Shown: positions 8,642 through 18,410 of the stretch, piece by piece
Layout of the letters: each line of letters starts with the position of its first letter
Position numbering within the stretch: the stretch's first letter is position 1
Source: Pavlovales sp. CCMP2436
Taxonomy: Eukaryota > Haptophyta > Pavlovophyceae > Pavlovales
Reading direction: 5' to 3'
NCBI GenBank assembly: GCA_026770615.1
Contig: MU631395.1
Span: forward strand, 282,180-306,409
Length of the DNA stretch: 24,230 bases
Translations under genes and position numbers: made by a program
The notes under the pieces: generated by a model
What the model saw: the letters and a program-made list of their open reading frames with translations, nothing else
What the model was told of the DNA's origin: nothing
Databases searched by the model: none

Positions 8642-8935
8642 ATAGGGATTCAAGCTGGCGTCTGACTGTTCTGAATGTTGTGCTTGTCTGAGCGCTGCGT
8701 CGCCAATTGCCTGCTGCGTGTCTTAGTCGGCTGCGCTGGCTTGGGCGCCACTGCGCGTGCCGATGGATCTCCGGTAGTGTGCCCGGGCAAGGGCGTTTAG
8801 GGAGATGATCTGCTGGTTGCTGTTGTTTGTCGTGTTCCCAAGCTGGGCAGCGATCGGGGCCAGCGCGCTCAAGCGCGCGAGCAGCAGCTGCGCATGGCCG
8901 CGTGCCGCGATTGTACCGATCGTGTCGATGAGCTG
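8642..8935 (-). repeat. Inverted repeat arm B (partner at 7040-7332)
   Basis: This is the reverse-complement partner of arm A. Together they enclose about 1.3 kb, and a transcript across both would fold into a stem of nearly 300 bp. Confidence 0.85.
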
Positions 8936-9049
8936 CTTCTTGATGCGCGCGGCCGCCTCCATCGGACTCACGCCCATCAGCGCGTACATCTTGCGGCCTC
9001 CCTGCGCCGCGATTTCTTTGACGAGCGAGTGCGTGTCGGTGCTGATCAA
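8723..9049 (-). CDS. Hypothetical Ala-rich ORF inside the inverted repeat
   Basis: The minus-strand frame ends at a stop at 8723-8725 and covers 108 codons from a TTG at 9049. The frame stays open further upstream into the neighbouring tail repeat, so the true start is unknown. Its sequence is helical and Ala-rich (EIAAQGGRKMYALMGVSPME, then AQLLLARLSALAPIAAQLG). Arm A carries the last 70 codons with one Asn fewer, so the frame is preserved between two copies. I do not recognise the family. It may be an element-encoded protein or a captured host exon. Confidence 0.3.
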   Translation of the reverse strand: MISTDTHSLVKEIAAQGGRKMYALMGVSPMEAAARIKKQLIDTIGTIAARGHAQLLLARLSALAPIAAQLGNTTNNSNQQIISLNALARAHYRRSIGTRSGAQASAAD

Positions 9050-9094
9050 AATCGCAATATATGTGATACAGGCTAGTGAAGAAGCAATGTTTTG

Positions 9095-9420
9095 TGAGTC
9101 GCGCAGGTGTGCCGCGCTCGTAGACGGTGCTGCATTTTCAGACGACGCGAGGGAGAGCAGTGGAGGTCGGTCAGCGCGCCAGTCGAGAGTCGTCAGTCGT
9201 CGATCGTCGTGTGTCTGAACTGATCAGCGGTGGGGATGGTATCCGTGTGCTCGGGGTGGTTCCCTGGATCTGAGTGTTTTTCTGTATTAGACTACGACTT
9301 ACGTTTATAAAAAAGGCGGGCAGACAGTGTGAGGCGGACAGGTCGCGCGAGTAATTTTCAACACTTAAATCCAGTGAGATCCTCTCGGGGACGGACGTTT
9401 AACTAGAAACTTACACACTA
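9095..9420 (-). repeat. Retroelement tail repeat R1, copy 1
   Basis: Read on the minus strand it gives GTTAAACGTCCGTCCCC, CACTGGATTTAAGTG, CACACGGATACC and CCACCGCTGATCAG. It then runs into a segment corresponding to CTGACCGGCCGCTGCTGC and AAAATGCAGC in other copies. About 80 bp (9281-9360) are inserted here relative to the copy at 21943-22066. The same sequence forms the end of the LINE at 21943-22700, so this is probably a 5'-truncated copy. Confidence 0.65.
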
Positions 9421-9628
9421 AAAGCCCTGTGTCATACAGTGCATTTTTTTTGAAATCAGGGTTTCTGAACGGAAACTTGGAATCTGAGGCTGGTTACTCA
9501 GTATAAACTTAGAACTTCCCTCCAAACGTACGATTCATAATTGTAATTAATTAAATCAAATTAAGATTCCGAACGCATCGTCCAACTGGCGCAGGAACTC
9601 TCAACTGTCGCTGAAGACCACGAGCAAC
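9421..9628 (+). promoter_or_regulatory. Upstream region of the histidine kinase gene
   Basis: About 200 bp separate the R1 repeat from the kinase ATG. The stretch 9538-9566 is AT-rich (TTGTAATTAATTAAATCAA) and could hold the promoter. No TATA box or initiator can be proven. Confidence 0.3.
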
Positions 9629-12600
9629 ATGCCGCTGATGGGGCATGATCTTCTCGACCCGCCGTTGGATTTGGAAGGAGGCAGTCGCACCCTCGACACG
9701 CCGATACGCCTCTTGGAGCCGACCGGTTCGACGACTCGCAGTCAGCTTAACAGTGCGATGCCGTCCTACCAGCGGCTCGACCAACTCCAGGCAGGCCTGG
9801 AATCACGGGACACGACAACGCCGCCTGGGATCACGGCCGACGTCGCGGCGCGCATGGCCGCACCGCGCCTAACAAATCTGTGCGAGTTCGAAGACACGCA
9901 GCTCGAGGCGGAGTACAGGTGAGTGCGGCTTCCCCGCCTGCGCGCACCGTTACACTTGCCTGCTCTCACTACTCGCTGCCCACTGCCTGCGCCCACTGCC
10001 TGCGCCCACTGCCTGCCCCAACAGGAGCTTCGAAGTGCGGCGCGGGCTGGAAAAACGTGCGGCGCATATCGCCGTGGTCACGGCGCTTGTGGTAATTGCA
10101 TGCGCCGCCGTGAACTGGGCCGTCGGCGCTGACGGCTTGATGTCGTTGGTTGCTCTGCCCTACGCCGGCTGCTGGCTAACCTTCGCAGTATACGCCAACC
10201 ACGCTGCGCCGCGAGGCGTGCTCGCCCAAACGCCAAAAAGCTTCGCCTTTGCGGCACTCTATAGCTGCACGCACATCCCGATCATATTGGTAAAGTGACT
10301 CCCCCATGTGACCAGCTCACCGCCCACGCCCAGCTCTACGCCCGCCCTCACCCCCAATACTGGCCAACGCCCGCCCGCTCGCTCGCTCCTTCGCGTTCTC
10401 TCTCTCTCTTTCTCTCTCTCTCTCTCAACTCCCCATCCCCCCCCCCACCCGCCCCCCCCTACCCCCCTTGGCTGACTAGCTCTTCGGCGGACTGCGGGAG
10501 ACCCCAACCATCGGGCGCAGTACTATCCCGATGTACCAACTCTTCATCGCCGCGCTCGCCGCGGCCTATGCACAGCTCGACGTCCGCCACTGCGCTGCTA
10601 TCGCGTGCGCTGGCACGTTCGGGGTAGCCCTCAACACGGTGAGGCTGCACGCTCGCTGTACGCGCGCAAGCCTGCACGCAGTCGCGTCCGCTGACTGCCT
10701 GCTTCTGCCTTCCCTCCAACGCACCTGCCACCTGCTAGGCCCTTGTGCTCGCGCGCGATTACCCGCTGCTCTCTTCCTCAAGGCTGGGACGCTTCGAGTT
10801 CATCGAACGTATTTTTATGGCTATTTTTCTTGGCTTGCTCGAAGCTGTGATGGTCTTCGTGAGTACCTATACCCTTCCGATCCTGCTCCTATCTGCCCGC
10901 ACTGCCTGCCCCGCATTCGCACTCACCGCCCTTACCTCCGATCACATCTCAACCTCTTACAGATCAGCGTCCGCATCAATACCGCAATGCGCACCGCCTA
11001 CCACCTCTACCGCGCTGTCGATGCCGACGCTTCAGAGCGCGAGCTGGCCACGGCCGAGCGCGAGCGGATGCTGCAGCACGAGGCGGAGGTCGAGCTCAAA
11101 CTGCGCACCGCCGAGGCAACCAAGGCTGCGCGCAGCCGCCTGATCCGGATGGTAAGTCAATAGCTATTCCATCGATTCATCTCGCGCTCTCTCGCGCGCA
11201 TGTGTGCGTGATATCCTTTTAGTGTGCGTGTCAGGTGTCAGGTGTTAGGTGTCAGGTGTTAGGTGTCAGTGTCAATATATTGCCTCGTCATACTAACCGC
11301 CTACCTGCTCCTGCCAGGTGATGCACGACCTGCGCAGCCCACTGCTCTCCGTGGCCAACGCGGTTGCGATTGTGCTGGACTTAATGCCCGGGACTCGCGT
11401 CGACGACTCTGTCGTCGTCGAGTGCCTGCGCGCGATGGCCACGTGCAGCCAGCTCATGCAGCACATCGTTTCGGACATGTTGGACTTCGAGCGTATCGAC
11501 AGTGGTAAGTTCAAGCTGGCCCCTACCGCACCGCACTCGGCTGCCTGACAACGGCCCCACTTCTGCTCTGCACTCCCTCGCCAACTGTCCGCAGGGAGGT
11601 TGGTCCTCGTACCGGCCGCGATGCGCGTCTCGCAGCTGCTGGAGGCAGCAGCCGACACTTTTGGCGGCCTGGCCGCGGCCAAGGGCGTCATGCTGCGCCT
11701 TGTCCCGCTGCTCCCTGACCTCGAGCACACGGTCTTCATCGGTAGGCTCGCCCTACGCCCGAACGTACCCACTCTTTTCCCTGCACCCTACCCTACAAGC
11801 TGATCCCACCCTTTCAACCCTCCCCTGCACTGCGCAGGCGACGTGCGCCGGCTGCAGCAGTGCGTCAACAATGGCGTCAGCAACTCGATCAAGGTGCGCG
11901 TTTCCTGTGCGCCTGCGTGCGCCAAGCTCGCGTGCACTTCTCGAGGTTTCCCGACGCACCCCGCCCGCTTTCCTCCCCCACTCCAACCCCCCTCCGTCCC
12001 CAATCCCCCATCCCCATCACCTCCATTTTATTCCAGTTCACCAAGGCGGGCGGCACGGTAAACATCCGTGCGCGGCGCGGGGACGACGCCCAAGTGCAGG
12101 CCGAGCCCAACGCCAACTCCGCGACAGAAAGCCAGCCGTACCAGCCCTCGACAGCAGCTACCGCCGCCGACTGGCACACGGCTTCTGCGGCGCTTACTGC
12201 GGCGACGCTGGCTGCCCCTCACGCGTCTGTCGTGCTCGAGGTTGATGACTCGGGCGTGGGGCTGACCACCGACGAGCTCAACGTGCTCAACCAGGGCGAG
12301 GCTTTCATGCAGGTGTGTTCCAGTGGCTAGCCCTATTCCTGCACCCACAACTGCGTATGCACTAACTCTGTCCCACCCACACCCCTACTCTCAACCCAAA
12401 GGTTGGCCTCGGGCAGATGCAGGGCCACGGCGGCACGGGCCTCGGGCTCACCATCGCCCACGAACTCCTCAAGCTGCACGGTAGGACTGGCCTTTCTCCA
12501 CTGCCGTGTGCCCGCTGACTACATTATTGCTTCTCCTAGTCCGAGCCCTTTGCTCACCCCAAACCTATCTTCCTTGCAGCAGCATGTAAGCATTTCTGTG

Positions 12601-13701
12601 TGTACGCACGCGAATGTGATGTTTTGTGTGTGGTATGTGTGTGTGTGTTTTAGGCGGCTCGCGCTTGCGCCTCGACTCTGCCGGCCCCGGGCACGGCTCC
12701 ACGTTCCGGCTCGAGCTCGTGTTGCCCGAGGCTCCAGAGGGCACGCAAGTGCTGGCCGACTTAAGTTCGCCCGGACTCGCCAATCTCTTGCTCCCACCTT
12801 CGTCCACGAGTTCGGAAGCTCCTTCAAGCGCGCCTACGACCACAATCAGCAGACGCCGTGTTTTCCCAGATAGCAATACCCAGGGGCCCTCCTGGCATGA
12901 GGTGGAGGGAGCGGCGCTAAACGTCAAGGTCTCACTGCGACGACCTTCCCGCTCCACACGCGAATCGACGACGGCCGTGACCGGTACACACGTGGAGGGC
13001 ACACCAGGGGGCGGCGCCAGCGGGGCGCCGGGCGCGGCCAAGAGTAAACGCCAGGCGCGGCCGCAGCACCGCTTCCCGCCCGGCTTCCGCGTGCTTCACG
13101 TGGAGGATGACGCTGTGCTGCGACGCACGTTTGAGCTGCGCGTGCTGAAGAAGCTCGGGGTGCCATTTGACGTGGCCGTTAACGGCGCCGAGGCGGTGCG
13201 TGCAACACACGCACGACACACTCTCACCAACACCGATAGACACACACACACACACCTAACACCCACACGAATAATCAAATTACCAACAGGTGTGCTTCAT
13301 CCTCGAGGAGAAGCGAGAATACGCGCTTGTGCTGATGGACAACCAGGTGCGTTGCCGCAACTGCCCCATGCTGACACACTAGTTCCTGACCATAGTTAAA
13401 ATATATTATGGTATGTGAGCAGATGCCCGTCCTCACCGGCGAGAAGGCGACGCGTGCGCTGCGTGCGGGCGGGTTCCAGGGCGTCATTCTCGGGATGACG
13501 GGTGACCCCAAGGGCTGCTCCGAGCGCGACGACTTTGAGGCGGCGGGGCTCAGCTTTTGCGTCGACAAGGACACGCCTGGCATCCAGCGCGTTGCCGAAG
13601 TCCTCGGCTCCTTCGCGATCAACGAAGAGCTCGACGAGCCCGGCACTGGCAGCAGCAGCATAAGCACAGGCCTGCGCCGGGAGCGCTCAACAACGAGCTG
13701 A
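9629..13701 (+). CDS. Membrane hybrid histidine kinase with receiver domain, 13 exons
   Basis: This is a phosphorelay sensor of 881 residues. Exons: 9629-9918, 10025-10289, 10480-10638, 10739-10858, 10963-11151, 11318-11504, 11595-11741, 11838-11893, 12037-12312, 12402-12480, 12654-13195, 13290-13346, 13423-13701. Every junction is GT-AG and every phase matches. About six hydrophobic helices span residues 109-278 (AVVTALVVIACAAVNWAV first), followed by a charged coil to 341. The H-box is VMHDLRSPLL with His344. The N-box is VNNGVSNSIKFT with Asn468. G1 is DDSGVGL with Asp542, and G2 is GGTGLGL at 573-579. The linker at about 620-730 is low-complexity. The receiver starts at VLHVEDD (736), with phospho-acceptor Asp787 in LMDNQMPVLTG, Thr815 and Lys838. 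It should autophosphorylate on His344 and pass phosphate to Asp787. There is no HPt domain, and the sensed signal is unknown. The exon 3 start is the least certain junction. Confidence 0.9.
9979..10018 (+). repeat. 13-bp tandem repeat in kinase intron 1
   Basis: About three copies of CCCACTGCCTGCG lie just before the intron 1 acceptor at 10024. Confidence 0.75.
10383..10470 (+). repeat. CT microsatellite and C-rich tract in kinase intron 2
   Basis: A (CT)n run is followed by long C runs, which give a very strong pyrimidine tract before the acceptor TGACTAG ending at 10479. Confidence 0.85.
11221..11275 (+). repeat. 8-bp tandem repeat in kinase intron 5
   Basis: About five units alternate between AGGTGTCA and AGGTGTTA. 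Confidence 0.8.
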
Positions 13702-13721
13702 GCTAGTGCGATCACTGCCAT

Positions 13722-13870
13722 AAATATCTAGAAATACGTCCGTCCCCTGACAGGTCTCCACCGGACCCAAGTGTTGAGAAAACACTCGGATCAAGGGAAC
13801 TTTGCAGAGCACACGGATACCGTCTCCACCGCTAAGGCTGATCAGACACGCGACAGTCGACGACTCTCCG
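13722..13870 (+). repeat. Tail repeat R1, copy 2, just after the kinase stop codon
   Basis: It starts AAATATCTAGAAATACGTCC 21 bp past the kinase TGA and runs through GACAGGTCTCCACCGGACCC, a small hairpin (AGTGTT/AACACT), CACACGGATACCGTC and CGACAGTCGACGACTCTC. The kinase 3' UTR probably lies inside it. Its orientation is opposite to copy 1. Confidence 0.75.
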
Positions 13871-14114
13871 GCTAGACCCCTGAGCTTATAAAATTTAAGC
13901 AGCTTTTCGCCTATTTTAATTTATTATAGGCTGCGCGTTCCGTAGTGTAGGCTGTAGCCGACGCACCGTGCGTCGGATACCCATGGTCACCGCGCATTGC
14001 CGTGGACGCTACGACACGGGGATAGCCAGGAATCAATCAGATTAACGCGATGCGACCTCCGCCCGTTGGCCTATTATGACCTGGTGAATTCACTGCGCAT
14101 AAAATTTTCTCAGC
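13871..14114. other. No gene; contains a perfect short palindrome
   Basis: The stretch is mixed AT-rich then GC-rich. CCGACGCAC at 13958-13966 pairs with GTGCGTCGG at 13968-13976 around one base. No coding frame is supported. Confidence 0.5.
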
Positions 14115-14339
14115 ATGGCAGACTCTGACCCTACGTCGCTGCCGCTCGAGCCTGAGCCGCTCGCCGAAGGTTCGCTTATTGCTACCGAATATTCGACGAG
14201 TGGTATCACCTGCACCTCGGGAACGCAAGAGGCTTTAAGCGAGGGTGTCACTCTCTCCCCACGCCGCCCAGAGCGCCCACTGACTTGTGCTTATTGGTAC
14301 CTCCTGAACTTTGCCTATTCAATAAGAACTTTATTTTAA
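14115..14339 (+). CDS. Hypothetical 74-residue protein
   Basis: ATG at 14115 sits in a good eukaryotic start context (CAGCATGG) after an A/T-rich stretch. The product is acidic and Pro/Ser/Thr-rich (MADSDPTSLPLEPEPLAEGS) and ends in an aromatic segment. No domain is seen, and it could be the first exon of a longer gene. A weak call. From its end to 14536 nothing else is supported. Confidence 0.25.
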   Translation: MADSDPTSLPLEPEPLAEGSLIATEYSTSGITCTSGTQEALSEGVTLSPRRPERPLTCAYWYLLNFAYSIRTLF

Positions 14340-14536
14340 TCAAAATCTGCATTTAATTTGTATGATTTAATTAGTTATTGAGGAGGTTCTGATGGGTCGC
14401 CGAGGCTTTTTATTTGCCTCTTGAGATCCTACTCTTCAAGGCTCAGCTCTAGAGAGCGAACTAGCGACAAATGGCGACAGCGTGTGCCCTTCCTATAGAA
14501 TAGGTTTGAATAGGATCCGTCTCAGGGGTCTAGCCG

Positions 14537-14712
14537 TCTCTGACTGACGCGCTGACCGGCCGCTGCTGCGTCGCTCAATCGCTCGTCTCAAAATGCAGCT
14601 CGCCTGCGCACATGCCGCACCTGTAGCACATAAGAAAACAGACAAATAACCTCCGATAGCCTGTATCCCACTGTGTGATCCTTGTCCACGAGGGGCAAGA
14701 ATCACACGGTGG
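14537..14712 (+). repeat. Tail repeat R1, distal half, copy 3
   Basis: It carries CTGACCGGCCGCTGCTGC, CTCAAAATGCAGCTCGCC and AACAGACAAATAAC, then a hairpin with arms at about 14667-14686 and 14693-14712. The first half of the unit is missing. Confidence 0.75.
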
Positions 14713-14786
14713 AGGGCTCAATCATATTGCTCACGCCTTGTGATCGCAGGACAAGGTCAAGAGGGATCACAGTAAGTGTGTATGTG

Positions 14787-15101
14787 TAAATATCTAGAAA
14801 TACGTCCGTCCCCTGACAGGTCTCCACCGGACCCAAGCGTTGAGACAGCACTCGGATCAAGGGACCTCAACAGAGCACACGGATACCGTCCCCACCGCTA
14901 AGGCTAATTAGGTACACGACAATCAACGACTCTCTGATTGGCGCGCGCTGACCGGCCGCTGCTGCCTTTGTCTCGTCTCAAAATGCAGTTCGCCTGCGCA
15001 CATGCCGAACCTGTAGCACATACAAACAGACAAATAAACTCCTGGCAGCCTGTATCCCACTGCGCAATTCTGTCCACGAAGGGCAAGAATCACACAGTGG
15101 G
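14787..15101 (+). repeat. Tail repeat R1, most complete copy (4)
   Basis: All parts are in order: AAATATCTAGAAATACGTCC, the GACAGGTCTCC block, CACACGGATACCGTCC, CTGACCGGCCGCTGCTGC, AAAATGCAGTTCGCC, AACAGACAAATAAAC, then the terminal hairpin (15056-15075 with 15081-15101). It abuts the minus-strand LINE-type coding region at about 15105. Confidence 0.8.
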
Positions 15102-15104
15102 GGC

Positions 15105-16072
15105 TTATTGTGGTCCCGAGGGTGGGCCTCGGGCTCAATATGTTGGGGTGTGTTTTCGGGGCATAGTTCTCCCCTCTTGCGCTTTTGGCGTACCTCTGCT
15201 AGTGTGTCTTCGGGGCATTGTTCCTCTCTCTTCCTGCGCTTTTGGCGCTCCTCTGCTGGTTGCTGGGGCATGAGGGTCTGTGTCGCTGCTTTGGGCCGCA
15301 TGGATGAGCGTAGAACACGGTGGTGTGGGGCTCTGGTGGGGGTCGACTGTTGTGTCTGGCCCGGTTCCATGAGTGGTGCGTAAGTCTGGTTGGCTTCCAG
15401 TGGGCGTTAGGATGAACGCAAAAAGCGCGGGTGAGGAGGCGCCGGCCTGACCTCGGCTGCTGTGCTGTGGGCGGCCGCTGCTTGTGGCGCCGGGGCCGGG
15501 TGGGTTGGCCTCTGTGGAGTGGCCGGCTTAGGCAGTGGTGTGTCGGGCTTGGCTCGGCTCTGTGAGCGTTTGCGTGGTGGGCTTACTGTGGTATCGTGTA
15601 GCTAGGCGGGCGTATTTACCGCTGGTGGGTCGGGGGTAAGTGGCTGTTCCCCTTTAGTAGGTGGCGCGGTGAACTGGCATGCTTCCACTGGCCGTTTGGA
15701 TGAGCGCATTGCGCGTGTATGCGTGGGTGGTGTGGCCCCATCTGGTGCGATGGAGGCGGCCATTGTTTGTGGCCCCGGGGTGTTGACTGGTGTTGGCATC
15801 TGTGGTGTGGCCGGCTTAGGTGTGGCGGGGGAGTGCCTCTGGCGTGTGGCGGGCGTGGCTTGGCTGTGCGTCCGTTTGCGCGGCGGCCTTGGTGTAGGCG
15901 CGTGAGGCATGGCTGGCGAGGCCGTTGGTGGCGTGAGGGTGGGATTTTGCTGTGTTGCTGCCTTTTCGCGTCGGCGTGGCTCACTCCGTATGGCCTCGAG
16001 GCGGACTCTGGGCATCGGGTTGTGTGGCGTTGTACGCACGGGTGGTGGCGGGGGTGGCGGTTGTGTGGCTCA
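15105..16072 (-). pseudogene. Repetitive Pro-rich extension of the LINE-B coding frame, with three stops
   Basis: The frame of the Cys/His domain upstream (16618-16070) continues without a shift through TGA at 16070-16072, TAG at 15602-15604 and TAA near 15411, down to the R1 copy. It encodes a Pro/Thr/Ala/Arg-rich protein with internal repeats. RSSKRPVEACQFTAP is followed by RSS, a stop and RPLEANQTYAP, and then by RSSMRPKAATQTLMP. A second repeat pair is EERQKRRKREEQCPED and EVRQKRKRGELCPEN. The family is unknown. It could be an element-specific tail or a separate repetitive ORF. Confidence 0.45.
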
Positions 16073-16760
16073 TCGTCCGTCCCTTTGCTGCAGCTGTGGG
16101 TTGGTCCGCGTGGGTGTGATTGTCAGTGGTTGGTTCGTGCCTTTCTTGGCTGCACTCTCGGCTGCCTGGGCGGCCCACATGGCTATCTTGAACTCATGCG
16201 CGTCATGAACGGATATTTTGCCCTTAGCTGTCGCTGCAGATGTCTTAATCGCGGTTTTGCGTAGCGTGCGCATCTCGAGGCTATGGTGTAGTAATATGAG
16301 GTGTAGTTCGCCCGGTTTGAGGGCATCACCTGCGCTGTCTTTCTTGATTTCGTCCTTGATGCTCATCCCGACCTGTCCTGAGTAGTAGTCTGGTCTTGCA
16401 ATCATACGCGTAGCCAGCATCTTAGATGTTGGATGCCCTAGGCGCAGTGCCAGCTTGGCGCAGAGTGCGCTGTGGAGGTTATCCCGGTGCTCTTTTGTCG
16501 CCAAGCACTCGTGGTACAGGTGGTGCTTGGTGTCTGATAGGCCAGGTGCCTTACTTAGAGGGCAGGTGAGGGCCATCGTCTCGGGTTTCCCGTCGATATT
16601 TATCACAGTTGTGGCCATTCCCAGGTGCTCTTCTGCCCACTCGGTGTTGTTGCGGTGTAAGCCAAGATTTAAGGTTACCTTGTGTTTGGTGTACTTTTCA
16701 GGGTTTTTTTTCCCATCCGCGTTGGAGGCGCAGCGATGCCGTGCTCTCTTCTTGCCATAT
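16070..16760 (-). pseudogene. LINE-B: C-terminal Cys/His domain of a non-LTR retrotransposon protein
   Basis: On the minus strand the frame is open from about 16760 (HRCASNADGKKNPEKYTKHK, then NNTEWAEEHLG) to TGA 16070-16072. It holds CPLSKAPGLSDTKHHLYHEC, a Cys/His pattern like the zinc-binding segment after RNase H in many LINEs; the second Cys is replaced by Ser. It is clearly related to the domain at 22010-22699: ARPDYYSGQVGMSIKDEI here, AREDYNAGQIDQKVKDII there. Both copies then have a helical L-rich stretch. Upstream frames are broken. Confidence 0.55.
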
Positions 16761-17377
16761 GGCTTCCACGTTGTCCATCCGGTCTCAACCCGGGGCGTAT
16801 TTAACGGGGCCTCTCTGCTCCAGGCTGTTTCTCGTGACCCTATCTATTACTGCATATCGTGCAGACCGTTGGTCTGATGTGATGAGGGCGCCCGTTGCTG
16901 GGTCTGCGATAGCCCAGCTATGGGCTGGGTCTGCGATAGCCCAGCTATGGGTTGTGAGCGTGTTTGGTGTGAGCACCACTGTGGCGGGTTCGCACCGGAC
17001 TGCTACTGCCTTCGATCCCCAGTCGCTCAGTGCGTTCTGTACGACTTTAATGACAGCCGCCGGCTACCGGTGGGGGGGCCATTCGGTCTGTCCTCTCATG
17101 GCTGGGTGGGGTATGTAGAGACGAGCTACTTTTTGAGCGCTTCTGCTGTCACCACTCTGGCTCCCGAGGGGGCGTCAATTCATATCGCTCCCTGGGACGC
17201 GAGGATCATGGCCACTTCGTCATCAGATTTGGTGTGTGCTTTGGTGTATGATGTCTCACTAAGGCGCTCCGTTGCCTCGTCTCGTTGCTTGAGGGTGAGT
17301 AGTCGGTAGAAGTGCGAGTTTGCGTCATAGCTCGTGGGCTCCCATAGTCCGTGTGGCGGGGGGTTAGGACGCGGCAA
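16761..17377 (-). pseudogene. Upstream broken coding remnants of LINE-B
   Basis: Two minus-strand frames, about 17377-17180 (TSYDANSHFYRLLTLKQRDE) and 16979-16785 (ITSDQRSARYAVIDRVTRNS), look like protein but are joined by frameshifts. No catalytic motif is certain. A perfect 27-bp tandem duplication lies at 16897-16950. Confidence 0.35.
16897..16950. repeat. Perfect 27-bp tandem duplication
   Basis: Two identical 27-bp units, 16897-16923 and 16924-16950. On the minus strand each encodes a nine-residue unit including SWAIADPA. Confidence 0.9.
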
Positions 17378-17706
17378 ATTAGGTGCGGCGGTCGAGGCTT
17401 GTCGAGGCTCAGCTTAGCTGCTTGGCGTGAGGTTGATGGCCATGGGGCGGCAAGCTCATCTTCAGTATACCTACCGGCGGTCCAGCCGTGTGCATTTTGG
17501 CCAGGAGCCAGATTGCAGCTCTTTCTTCTTCTTCTTCTTCTTCTTGTGCAGCTGTAACCGTGCGCCTCCTCAGCCAGCGAGAAGACGGATCCGTCTACCG
17601 AGCGGCGCCCGTCCACCGAGCTGCGCCGCGAATAGCCTTCCACAGAGCCGCGTCGGTCCACTGAGCTGCGCCGGTCTCTCGCAGTGGGCAGCACTAGGTT
17701 AGGCAT
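17206..17706 (-). CDS. Low-complexity ORF with RRSSVD repeats
   Basis: A 166-codon minus-strand frame encodes repeated Arg/Ser units (RRSSVDRRGSVEG, RRSSVDGRRSVDG) and an Arg run that comes from a TTC microsatellite at 17520-17544. The repeats come from a tandem DNA motif (GTCCACCGAGCTGCGCC-like) at about 17590-17680. It may be chance openness of repetitive DNA. Confidence 0.18.
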   Translation of the reverse strand: MPNLVLPTARDRRSSVDRRGSVEGYSRRSSVDGRRSVDGSVFSLAEEAHGYSCTRRRRRRRKSCNLAPGQNAHGWTAGRYTEDELAAPWPSTSRQAAKLSLDKPRPPHLICRVLTPRHTDYGSPRAMTQTRTSTDYSPSSNETRQRSALVRHHTPKHTPNLMTKWP

Positions 17707-17902
17707 ATCGGCTCCACGCGCTCATGCACGTTCAGTCGATCTCTCGGTGCTCACGGGCGAGCTCTGTGCTCACGCACGCGTGCCACGCTGCGGGGACGAG
17801 GTGGGGACGCGTCGAGGCCCTGACAACGGAAGCCACCGCGAATCGTGATGTGTACAAGTTGGGAGTTTGAACTTTAAATCTACTGCATGCGGGGTGGGGT
17901 CT

Positions 17903-17905
17903 CTT

Positions 17906-17942
<37 letters not shown>

Positions 17943-17958
17943 AACACACACACACACC
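17903..17958 (+). repeat. (CT)n-(CA)n microsatellite
   Basis: A run of CT dinucleotides passes directly into CA dinucleotides. The flanks 17707-17902 and 17959-18410 hold no supported gene, although one frame at 18112-18438 is open by chance or as a remnant. Confidence 0.9.
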
Positions 17959-18410
17959 GAGACTGCATGTGAAATTCGGGAGTTTGAAATCATCATTTTT
18001 CGCTGGAGGTTGAACTTGTTGCCGAGAGTTACTTAAAGGGCTGAAGCTGACTGACACTCCTTATCTTAAAAGAAAGGGATGACCTAACGAGGATAGCTCG
18101 AGGATGGACGCTTGCTGCCCCCACTTTGTGTAAGAACGTCCTCGAGGGACAAGAGAGACAAGAGTCGAATGCTGTCGTCAACGAATGAATACCTTGAGCA
18201 TGCTTTCTCAACCAAACTATATCCGGAAGAGAGGAGCGACATGCGGCTCGTTCGCGAGTTGCTTGGACTTCGCACGGGCCCAAAGGTTGCCGCTCAGCCG
18301 CTGGCTTTAAAAATACATTTTAAAGACAAGTGCGTGGCTAATCTCGGCAGCGATGTCGAGACAAGGGTCGAGACTGCTAGCTCTCTGCTGCCTGGCCGGC
18401 GCGGCGCACG

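Noticed and set aside
10520..10521. Alternative acceptor CGCAG for kinase exon 3
   Set aside because: It gives the wrong phase. The acceptor at 10478-10479 keeps the frame and follows a strong pyrimidine tract.
11502..12245. Long plus-strand ORF across kinase exons and introns
   Set aside because: It reads exons in the wrong frame and continues through introns with low-complexity composition; the spliced model explains the region.
15719..16264. Trp/Gly/Cys-rich plus-strand ORF
   Set aside because: It is the complement of the Pro-rich minus-strand frame, and its composition is that expected of an antisense shadow.
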